A DNA stretch of 64,000 nt from Gymnorhina tibicen (taxonomy: Eukaryota; Chordata; Aves; Passeriformes; Artamidae). Location of the stretch: assembly GCA_013399875.1 (NCBI GenBank), contig VXAZ01001066.1, forward strand, positions 4,864-68,863, given 5' to 3'. The notes beneath the pieces were generated by a model, which was given only the letters and a program-made list of their open reading frames with translations, did not search any database and was not told where the DNA came from. This document shows positions 46,701 through 57,700 of this stretch, in pieces; position 1 is the stretch's first letter; each line of letters starts with the position of its first letter. Position numbers and translations under genes: made by a program.

Positions 46701-48697
46701 ACCCTCTATGTCCTACAGGTGGGTACCTGCAGGGCAAGGGTTACCCACCCCTGTCTCAGAGCTGCGCCTGCCCCGTGCATGCAGATCTGTCACTGGGCAA
46801 AATGCAGTCAGAGCAGAGCTCGTGACCTTCCCAGTATTGCTTCTGTTCTGCAGTGCTGATGGCAGGAACAAGGGGCCAGGCTGTGCTGGGAGGGCTGGGA
46901 GCAGAGAGCCCCTGTGTGTGGTGTTGGAGGGCTGGCTGAACTCGTCTGGCCAGCGCACATCACTGCAGTTTCACTGCCCTGTGCCACAGAAAAACCCGGG
47001 CCTCAGGATGGCAGCTGCAGTGAGACATCACAGAGCCTCACTGGCAAAAGCCATGGATTTCCCAGTCCTGGGGAAGAGCTCAGTGGCATTCTTCTGTTAG
47101 AGGCTTTGAGGAAAAATAACTTTTTACAGCCTGAGAATTGTATCTCTGCTAGACTGTGTCATTCAGGGGTCATTTAGAGGAACAGAGACCAAATGGCACA
47201 AGCACTGGAGGAAGAGGAGGTGGTGTCACCTTCTGTCAGAAATCTCCTGTACCCTTGGAGTTGGGTGTGGTGAATTTGCCCCAAGAGGCTCAGGGGCTTT
47301 GAAGACCCTGGAATTTATAATTATTAATGTGGGCCTCATAATCCCCTCATAATCCCCTGCCTGCATGGGGAGAGGAGCAGGGATGCACAACCTGCAGTGT
47401 TTATTGGTGCTAATGGGCAGGAGAGGGAGAGGACAAGACCTTGGATGGTCGGCGTGCCGGAGAGCTCAGCACAGGCTGTTCTGCTGGAAAGGGAGAGAAT
47501 TATGGCTGTAAAAATCACTAAGAGATCAAAAAAAAAAAGTCGTAACAGGATAATCTCTTCTCTTAATGTGTGTAATGGAGGGGAGAGAGGCAGTGAAAGC
47601 TACGGCAGGGGCGTGAGGGATGGGAGAGCATCAGAGGCGGGCAGCGTGCGCAGGGCCGGGGGGATTTCTCCTCACCCGTCTGTCCAGCGTGGCTGCTGCC
47701 AGTGCAGGATGTGCTGCCTGCTCCTGCCCTGCCAGGGCCGAGCAGGAAGGTTCCCAGCTGTCCAGCTGAGCTGGGTGAGAAGGAGCCAACGACCTTCCTC
47801 CATCAGCATCATTCGCTCCCCTGAAAGCAGCCTCATCTCTGCGCAGACATGAGCTCTGGCTGCTGGAGCAGGTGATTTTTTTACCTTCTAAAAGTAGGAA
47901 AGCAGTCCCCAAGTTTTCTCTGAGCTTTATTTCTCATGGTTTTCTGTAAAGCTGAGGTGGTGCTGGCAGTTAGATAAATCCCTGTTTCAGCTCCTTTAGA
48001 GTCCAAACAACAAAACCCAGCAGCACTGTGACCAGAGGTTGCATTTCTGATCTATAGAATAGTCAAGGGGCCACTGCTAACTGGCTTTACAGGTCACACA
48101 GTTCAAAAATGGGGATAATGAAGGGAATTTTATAGTTCATAATGAGCAAAAACTCATAAAAATCTAGCTCACAGTATGAGATACATGAGGCTGGGGCTCT
48201 AGGCAATTTGCCTTCTGAATATAAAAGGAAAAAGTATGTTTGAAAATGTTATCTGTTATGGGGATATGTCTGTTCTGCCTAAACATAAGTAGTTCTGGAT
48301 TAGAAAACATACCGTACCACCTGCTAGGAAGAAAATGAATGTTATCTCAACCAAAACTAGACCAGTGGTCATGACAGTGAGAGCCTCTCTCCCTTCCTTT
48401 AAACCATGGGCATCTCGTACAGTTCAAGAAACCCAAACCTTTCTAAAAATGCAGTATAGTCTGTGGGACTCACTAACAGCATATCAATGCGGCAAACTGC
48501 ATAACCAGGTGGGAAAAAAAGAGTTGGATGTTTAGATGAAACAAGATTGCAACGCTTGTAGAAGTATATGAAATAAAAAAATGCTTCCTTTTAGTCTCCA
48601 GCTGCCACGGAGGCAGCGCTCTGGGCAGCTGGGAAGGGGGATATCAGCTCCGTGAGGAGGTGCAAGCTGACCCAGGGACTCTAACGCTGCTTTGCAG
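40720..48697 (+). other. Probable long 5' intron of DRP2
   Basis: About 8 kb separate the CpG-island donor from the first coding exon. No coding exon was recognised. Further noncoding exons could lie here. Its right end contains an AT-rich fossil-like block (47990-48600). Confidence 0.4.
47990..48600. repeat. AT-rich block resembling an old LINE (L3/CR1-like) 3' tail
   Basis: This segment is much more AT-rich than its flanks. Near its right end 'tctgtgggactcactaaca' followed by 'gttggatgtttagatgaaac' recalls the TGTGGAACTCACTGCCA ... TTGGACATTTATATGGA order of ancient L3/CR1-L3 tails. The first part matched nothing I recall. It could instead be a conserved noncoding element. Confidence 0.35.
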
Positions 48698-48710
48698 GTG
48701 CTCCATCCCC

Positions 48711-48779
48711 ATGACCATCAGTTCTAATGCAGCCCCTGGTGATGCAGGAATGGCTCTATGTCCTCCCGCGATGTCCTGA
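48711..48779 (+). other. Upstream ORF overlapping the DRP2 start
   Basis: An ATG at 48711, 16 bases before the DRP2 ATG and in another frame, opens a 22-codon ORF that ends at TGA 48777-48779, inside the DRP2 coding sequence. Neither ATG has a purine at -3. Ribosomes using the first would miss the second, so it could lower production of the long form. Confidence 0.55.
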
Positions 48780-51700
48780 GTGGCACATCCCGGACCAGGC
48801 GCCGCACAGCACCACTGCCCGCCCGCCGTCTCAGGTAAGAGCTGGCTCTGGGAGCCTTTCTCGTGGCGGCTTTTTGCAGAGGTTGCAGGTTTCTGTGGGG
48901 CGAACCAGGCCCTGTGTTCGTGGCCGGGAAGGCTGTCAGCCCCAGCCCCCCGTGGGCCGCACTTAACGAGAGCGTGCGCTCTCCCCCAGCGCTCCGGCTG
49001 CAAAGTGTTTCCCAAAGCAGGGGAAGAGAGACAACCTGCAGAGCTGGATTTCGAGCCTCTTTCACAATAAAGAGTGAGAGGCTACTGTTAGCAGCTCTTA
49101 TGTATTTGGTTGGTTTTCTTTTTTTTTTTTCCCCCTGGAAACTTGGAAGAATGTCAGCTTTTGGTGAAAATGTAGGTTTTCTGCTCTTCCTGGTTGCAGG
49201 GAAGAGCTTGGAAAAAAGCCCCTGGTGGATGCTGTAAGGCAGAGGAGGAATCTGACCTCTTTCTAATCTAGTTATCTTGAGGGACAGATCTTAGTCTCCT
49301 TCCTCCGTCCCCAGGGTTTCACCAGAGGGGAAGGAAGGGGAAGGAAGGTCTCTGGGGACCCCTGGGTAAATGGCAGAGCAGAGTGAAGAACAGAAAGGTG
49401 TGCTGGAAACTGTCTGCAAAGCTGCCTGTGCTCTGCACTGAGCTGTCAGGAGCTGGTTTAGCACCTTTAGGGTGGGGAAATGCTGCCTTGGCTCTGCCAG
49501 GCTGTGGATCCCCCTTTGCCTGCAGCTGCTGGTCCCAGAGTACCTCTCACCTGGCTGGAGACTGATGGACAGTGCCAAAGGTTCCCTTGGGCGCTGGCAG
49601 TGTTCTTCCCAGAGCAAATGAGGTCCCAGCTCTGCCTTTTCCTTTTTCATCGTGCTTCAAGCATGAAAAGCAAGGGCTGAGCCTGAGGTTTCTCCCCACC
49701 GCGGCTGACCATCAGCCTGGACCTGTCCTGCCTCAGGGATCAGCGGGAGGAAGGCAGAGCTGTCTCTGGAGAGGCTCCAGCATGCAAGAATGAGGCAGGG
49801 GGGCAGGCTCTTGGCGGCTGAGTCAGGGTTTATTGGCCTCAGGGTGGCTGATACAGTGCTGCTGCCGGGCCAGTGCACGGGTGGTTGCTAAACAGCCCAG
49901 CAAATGGATTGAGGAGGGAGAGGGATAGAATAAGATGAGCAGGGAAAAGCATTCCTGACCTGCCTGAGCAGTCCAAGCCTCAGTGAGAGGGTCAGAGGCC
50001 TGTGGGATTTGCTGGGAGAGAGGAGGGGGGGTGGGAGCAGTGTTAATGGCAGTTCGCCTCCTTTGGAGGTTCTGCTATTGCCACCTAGGAAAGAGCCTCC
50101 CTCTCTTGTCCTCGCTAGTCCTGGAAGCTCTTGGCAGGCTGCAGATAGCCCATCCTGAGCTGTGTCCTGGCCTCACTGAAGCCCCCTCCTCCAGTCTGAG
50201 AGCTGCTCTCCCGTCTGTTGGACCCCGAGGTGGTGAGGAGAGGAGCTGGCTGTGCTGGTCCCACAGGGAGGGACAGCACCCGTCAGATGTGCAGGCAGGG
50301 AAGGAGGGGAAGAAAGGGAGAGATACTGGGAGCTTTTCTTTCCCTCCCTGTAGGTGGAAGAGAGCACGATAAAAATTCTGGGCGTCAGGACTGTGGGGGA
50401 CACAAGAAGCCAGCCCAGAGCTTTCTGGCAAAAATAAACTATTTGCACTTGGTCCAGGCTGGCATGAACATCTGCTGGTACCCAGCACTGTGCTGGGGCA
50501 CGTGGGGGACAACAAGGGCATCTTTGACATTTTTGGGATTAGGTCTCGAGAACCTCTTTACCTTCTGGGTCACCGAGGCTTGATGGGATCATTTCCTGGA
50601 TAAATCTCTTCCCTGGCAAACACCCCTGTCTGCTCTTTATGTGCTCCAGCATCTGAGCCAAGGTGTCGGCCGGTCATCCCAGCACATCCCCTTCGCCGTG
50701 CCCTTGGCGGGGATGGATCTTCCCCGGTGCCCGGAGCAATGACCCCGCACGCACCTGATGTCCCACGCGGGGCTGCCCTGCGGCGGGCACATCTCTGCCC
50801 CTCCTTGCGCTTTGGAGGGCAGCCTCGGGGTTAAGGCAGGTTGGAGGCTGCTGGAATGCCGCCGGACAAAGCTGGGATTGAGGCTGGCTGTGAGGCGCTG
50901 CCGCCCCCCTCCACATTCCTGGGGGGTCAGCGCTCGGGGAGCCCGGCTCTGCCGGGCACCGGTGCCTGCCCGCTGCCCTGCTGGGTGCTGCCGCTGGCAC
51001 CCGGCGGGGCGGGAGGCGATGCCTGCTCCTCCGGCGGAGCTCAGGGCGAATCTGGGGCTGAGCGCAGGGAGATGCACTTGCCAGAGCCTGCGTGAGTGTT
51101 CTGCGCCCGAAAATAAACCCGTTCCGGGGTGGAGGGGGAGTGAGGGTCCAGGCTGGGGCTCTGGGGAAGGGATGCTGAGGGGGTGCTCAGAGGGAAAGCA
51201 CTTATCTCTCCCTCTGCTCCCTTGTCCTGGGGAAGCAGGCGTTCAGCACCTGCTCTCTGCTTGGTCGTTGCTACAGGATTATCCACTGGGCTTGGGCATT
51301 GCAGGCGTGGTGGGCTTTTAACTTATTAAATAAGGCTGGGAGGACTGTGCTGTCTGCAGAGCTGTGCTGCAGTTGCACCCAGGTAGAGCTGATCCTTTGC
51401 TTTGGTATCCCCTGGGATCGAGGGGAGGGCTGGAGCGTTCCCTGGCAGTGCCGTGGGACTGACCTGCTTCAGTGCCATGAGGACCTGCACACGCAGAGCA
51501 TTGATTTTTCTATGTGCAAGCAGCAGTTTTAGCTCGAGTGGATTATAATTCGTGGCCCCAAGAATCCTGTGAACTCTGTGGGTGATGGTTTTCTCTGTTT
51601 TCTTGGTGTTTCTGGAGTGGCAGGATGGGGAGGCAGAGAACAGCCTGTTAGATGTTTTTAGATGAATCAAACTTAGCACCAGTCTTGGCGATCATTTGAT

Positions 51701-54700
51701 TTTTCTCTGAGAACTGGTGTGGAGGGGGTATTTTTAGCTGTGCAGCCAAATTCCTTGTCTGGTTGTTTCCTCCTGCCTGTTGTTTTCCTCAGCTTGGCTG
51801 AATCTCTTCTCCAGACACCACCATGAGCCCTTGGACAGCACAAGTGACAAGTATCCACACATTCCCCTTGGAAGAGCTGCTGCTTTTCCCCCAAAGGCAG
51901 CTGCCCTTATCTGGCCTGTTGTATGCTCTGTTTAGAAAGTACTAACACATTTAATTATGGTTGATTAAGCACCTGGGGATAATTATCTCAAGCGAGCTCT
52001 AATATCAAAGCGGCATTCGATCGAAATGCTGCCATTTCTCCAACACAGCTCATTGATGTCTCACTTGTGGGAATGCGTCCATGTGTTTTGCTCAACAAAC
52101 TGTGTTTTTTGGAGAGAAAATCCCCTCTCGCTCCCCGAGTCCCGTGTGAGGGGCTTCTGATCCTGTGTGTTGCTGCCACCAGCACGTGCAGCAGAGTGCA
52201 CGGTGAGCAGGGGCACGATACAGTGCTAAAGGCTCAGGAGAGGATTCCAATGAGGATTTGTTGTCCAGGGATCAGTACCCAGTTTTTCCAGCTGAATGTG
52301 CTTCCTTCGTGTGGCTGGGTTAGGATTTGCTGCCATCTCCCCATGGCCTCTCGCAGCACCCTTCCCACGGCTGCTCATTCTGGAGAGCTGCGGAGGAGAA
52401 GCAGCATCTGTGGAGAGAAGTGGCTTCTCAGATCTGCCATGCAGGCAGGGAATATCCTGGAGCCTCTGTAGAGGAGCAGGTGGCAAGTGCCAGCGTTGGG
52501 GATGGCATAAAGGATGCTGGCAGATCCCCTCGGTCCCCGGGAACAGCAGGATCAGCCTCTTCTCGAAGCACAGCAGCCCTGAATAACATGGGAAAAATCA
52601 TCATTAGCCCTGCAGGCGCTGTGACACATAAGGACCAGCTCTGGCTTAGCAGCTCTCAGTGAGATAAGCTCATTGCTGGATAACTGAGGAGAGCTGGAGA
52701 TGTGCAGTAAGCCCTCCCTTCAACCTTTGCTCTTGGTGCTGCTGGAGCTGGCGCTGCATCCTTCCTCCAGAGGCAGCCAGGAGTTTCCTGGGAGCTGCTA
52801 GCAGACCACTTAAGGAAGAGGGCAGCTCCCTTGAGAGTTGAGAAACCAGTCAGGGTTGGGACAGGGCAGGGTGGGTGGCCCCGAGCAGGTGCCCAAAGCA
52901 CCGGGCAGCGATCTCTGGATGCAGCGTGGTTCTGTTTCTGCCCAGGTTGAAGCCTCACAGGATGGTGCAGGACCTTCGTGCGTAACCCCCCGGGCTCCAA
53001 GCAGTGCTGCCGGGCCCCAGGCCCCTCTGGAGATGAATCTTTGCTGGAACGAGATCAAAAAAAAATCCCACAGCCTTCGGTAAGACTCCTGCCTGGAGCA
53101 AGCTCTGGGCTGGCCTGGCCTTCCAGCCTTGCCTGCTGCTTGTGATTGGCAGGAGGTTTTTGAACTTTTTCGCTTGATGAGCCACATGAATTCACGGTGA
53201 CCTTGGCTCAGCTCCCCTTCTGGTCCACAGACTTTTGAATCTCCTTATGCTGGAAAGCATCTCCTCCATTTCCACCCATCCTGTCCTCTCCTCCCTCCCT
53301 GCTTTCACTCCTGCTTGCTTTCTGCTGCTCTCTCTATCCTCTGCCACCTCTGCAGCTGTCTCTTTTTGCCCCACGGCTTTGCCTCCACCTCCTCTGTGCC
53401 TGTCCCTTCGCTGGGAGTCCTCTCCACTGCGTGAAGGGAACATGCCTTCCAGACTGTCAGAGTTTGCAGCTCCACAGCCAGCATGACAGAGAGCTTAACT
53501 GGGGCGTGTTAATTGTCTCCTGCCTAAATCCAAGGCTCCTGGAAGCTGCCCAGACATGTAAATGCCATCCCAAGGCCCCTGTGCTAGCCAGAGCAGTTCT
53601 GACCCACAGGCAAACACGGAATGACTGTCCTCTGCTCTGGGCTTTGGGGTGAGGAATACCTTCAGTTTCCTGTCCCCAGTGCCTCCATGCTTCACCCCAG
53701 CTGGTAGTGTAGCCTCTCTGCTGGCTGGGGGTCACGCACAGCCCTTGCTGAGGTGTGCTGCCAGTCACTGAGGAGGTGCTGGGGGTCAGCACCCAGCCAC
53801 GGTGCTGTGCTTGTCCTCCTCAGGGAACCTGCTCCTCTCCCGTCTGCCTCTCTGCCTGCCATCTCACTGTCCTTGCTCTCCTGCCAGGGCACGGCTGGAG
53901 GCCTTCTCTGACCACAGTGGGAAGCTGCAGGTGCCTCTCCAGGAGATCATCGACTGGCTGGGGCAGAAGGATGAGGAGCTGTCGGCGCAGCTGCCCCTGC
54001 GGGGCGATGTGCTCCTGGTGCAGCAGGAGAAGGAGACACACGCGGTACGTTCCCCGTGCCTCCCGGTCACTGCTGGGATGGCCTGGGGGTGGGCAGCCCT
54101 GCCTGGGACCCCTGCCTTATGTCACTGCCCACGCCACGACCTGTGGGTGCACAAGTCCTCGACTGTCTCCATCTCTGCTTCCCGAAAAAATGGCAGAGCC
54201 CATCTGGTTTTAGACAATAAACCTGCATTAGAGCCTCGAGTCACCTGCAGCTGGTAGTGAACCCTGCCATTTGCAGTGGCTTCCCTAAGTCCTACCTCTC
54301 ACTGGCCTCTTCTTTTGGGATCCTGGGGCCTGAGAAGGCTGGTTGGTTTAGGGGCAGTCCTGTGGCTGGGACATGAGTGATGCCTGAACACATCATCATT
54401 GTATCTAAAACTGGGGAATGCCCAGGCAGATCAGAGTTTCCTGCTCCCATGTTCACAGCATTTTCTTCTCGCTGCCAGTTGGGCTTTAGTTGCTTTTACC
54501 TTGAAAGCAAAAATAAAATGTTTACTGCTGCTATCCCTCATCCTTGCTGGAGCTTCCCTGGCGCACAAACAGCCCATCCAGCAGACAGCAGACAGCAGGT
54601 GCGGGAGCTGCAGTTGGAGGGGAGGAGAGGACATACTAAACCAGCGTGCCTCTGAAGTCTTCCCTGGCAGATGTGCTGCTTTGGGGCATCCTGCTGTTCC

Positions 54701-57700
54701 TCTCCTTGCTCCTGCAGCAGCTGGACCTGTTGCTGAGCAGCTGCTGGGAGGACTGCTGGCGTGGCCGTGCTCTCACTGCACGAGTGAGGAGCGTCTCCAA
54801 GCAGCGCCTCTGAAAGCACCATAAATAAAAGAGTTCCTCTCGTGCAGCCCTGGCTCAAACACACCATTCTGGGCTCGCTCTTCTGTCTCCCCACTCCAGC
54901 AAAGCTGCAGGCCAAACCTCTGCAGGAGCCACCTTCTGGCAGGTGGTCGTTCCTTCCCTGAACTGCAAAAATATTTCTCTTAACGTTGACTTCTCTCTGT
55001 GCCTCCAGTGAGGTTTGGGCCTTGGGGTGAATAAATCACTGCAGCATTTGGCAAGGGGGCAGCCAGGGCACAGCTTTCTGGCTCAGCCTGCTGTCTCATC
55101 TCTGTGCTTTTCTCTCCAGGCTTTCATGGAAGAAGTGAAGTCTCGGGGACCATACATTTATTCTGTCCTGGAGTCAGCACAGGCTTTCCTTTCCCAGCAC
55201 CCATTTGAGGAATTAGAAGAACCAACTTTGGAAAGCAAAGGTCTGTGGAGCTCCCCCCTTTTTGTTCTCTGGTTTCCCAGCTCCTCCTGGAGGGGTAATG
55301 AGAGCCTGGAGAGGGTGGAGTGGAGGTGGCTGGTGTGGCACAAAGCAGCACATCAGTGCTCTGCCTCACACCACCGTGCCCGGGCTGTGCCAAGACTGGC
55401 ACAGAGCAGCGTCACTGTCCCAGGAAAAGGCAGAGGCTCCTGGTGCAGTCCGTGATGGGGGCACCTCATGAGGCAGCACGAGATGTGCTCTGGGGTAGGT
55501 TTTCAAAGGGCAGCATAACTTCTGCCTGTGAGGATAGAGAAACTGGATACCTCAAGGAGCTGGTGCAGAGATGGATATTGTTATTACTTGTTTTCCTTCC
55601 CTTGTTCCAGTTTTCCCTAGATTTTCTAATCTCCCATTTCCCCATCCTCTCTCCATCCCTTGCCCCACTCTCCTCTGGGTTGGGCTCTCATTTTAGCTCC
55701 CTGTTCCCCTCCTGCTTTGCCTTCTCAGATGTGTCTCCCCGGCACCGGATCCAGAACATCAGCCGCTTTGTCTGGAAGCAGGCGAACGTGGCCAGCGAGC
55801 TGTGGGAGAAGCTCACGGCCCGGTGCGTGGACCAGCACCGCCACATTGAACGGACACTGGAGCAGCTGCTGGAGATTAAAGGGGCTATGGAAGAGCTCAG
55901 CACGACCCTGGACCAGGCTGAAAGCGTGCGGGAGACCTGGGAACCCATCGGGGACCTCTTCATTGACTCCTTGCCGGAGCACATCCAGTCAACCAAGGTA
56001 CTCCTGGCTCTGAGAAGGCTCCAGCCTTGGCCATGCAGGTGATGAAATGCTGCTTCCCAGGAGGACAGAGCTGCTCAGTCCAAGGTAGCCTCATTACCTG
56101 GGATCTCAGGGCCAAGTCCTCCTTCCCACAGCCCCCCTGCTTTGTGAGGGGGGTTTTGGCCAGCAGTGTCCTGAACAACTGGCCATGCTGAGTGCTGCCT
56201 CATGGCACAGATCTTACACAGGTGCAGTGGCTCAGCATAGCTGAGTCATTGTCCCCATTTCATTTATCAGGAGTAATCTGCAGCCTGGTAGGTTTGGTTG
56301 GGTATTTTTTCCCCTGCTAAGGTACCCTGTGGGAGGGTTAGTCAGCAGTGGCTTGGTAGCCACTAGCCCACCCTAGCTTGTACCAAAGGAATCGGATCCC
56401 AGTCCTGGCTACTCACCTGCTTCTTTTCCTTCTTCTCCTGCTCTGTGCCTGTGTCCCCGGGCACTGGGCTCCAGCTGTTCAAAGAGGAGCTCTCCCCCAT
56501 GAAGGATGGGGTGAAAGTGGTCAATGACCTTGCACACCAGCTTGCCATCTCAGATGTCCACCTGTGCATGGAGAATTCCCGCACCCTGGAGCAGATCAAC
56601 ACCCGCTGGAAACAGCTGCAGGTGGGAAGGGGTCAGGAGCAAGTGGGTCAGGAGCAAGCGCCGCAAATAAACCATTTCTTCCAGTTCGCTGGGCAGGGCT
56701 GTCACTGCTGAGCCTCAAGGATGATAAAGTAAGGTTTGGCACAGCAGGGATGCGATAGCTGGCGTTGCTGGAGGAGAAAAGCATCAGTTCAGTGTGAGGG
56801 AAGTGTCTGGTAAATCCGCAGAGATCTTGGTTGGGAAAAGGCAGTGGGAGGAACAAAGGGAGAATCGGGACGTGTTGGTGGAGGGGGTCAGTGCCAGCTG
56901 TGTGTGCTTTGATGTCTGTGAGATTATGGATACAGGTGAGCTGGAGATGAGGCTGTGCTGCCTCAGCCTGTGGGAGGAGGTGTGGAGGGTTTAGCAGGCT
57001 GGGGGGCACAAATACCAAGATAGGAGAGGAAGGAAGAGCATCTGTGTGCTGGGGCATGGCTGAGTCCACCCACAAGCCTTCCTGAATGGGTCATCAATCC
57101 AAAATGCCTGTTGGACAGCCAGTGAATCACTTTTCAATTCTCCAGGCCTCCATAAACGAACGCCTGAAGCAGCTCCAAGATGCCCACCGGGACTTTGGAC
57201 CGGGCTCCCAGCACTTCCTCTCCTGTAAGTGAGTGGGTCCCCCTGGCTTCTGCCACGAGGTTGCCTCTGCAGAGCAGCCTGGGCTGTGGCTCAGGAAAAC
57301 AGGGTGCAAAGTCCTGTTGCTGAGCCCAGAGCCATGCACGAGGCTGGAAAAGGGCCCAGGCTGGTGCCTGGTGCACAGGAGCCAAAGCAGGAGGCACCTC
57401 CAAAGTTGGCATTGTGCTGCCTCACCTTGTGGGACCAAGGGTGGGACGTGAGCGTGGTTTTCCTTCAGAGCACAGAGCTGTGACACTCGCAGCAGCAGCT
57501 CCCGGGGGACACCGGGACTGTGTCAGCCTCAGAGCAAGACAACAGATGGCAGGAAAAGGCAGTCCCTCATATCCCGTGTTAGTTATCTGGAGGCCAAAAA
57601 TGTGCATTTTAAGGAGGTTTTCATTCATCTGGCGAGGCAGAGGGATGCTGTTTCTACAGATCAGAGCTGTTGGCTGGCAGCTCTCAGACCTGCAAAGGGT

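Noticed and set aside
56200..56290. Possible antisense MIR fragment ('tcattgtccccatttcattt')
   Set aside because: Only one short MIR-like word is present, and the expected following words are missing.
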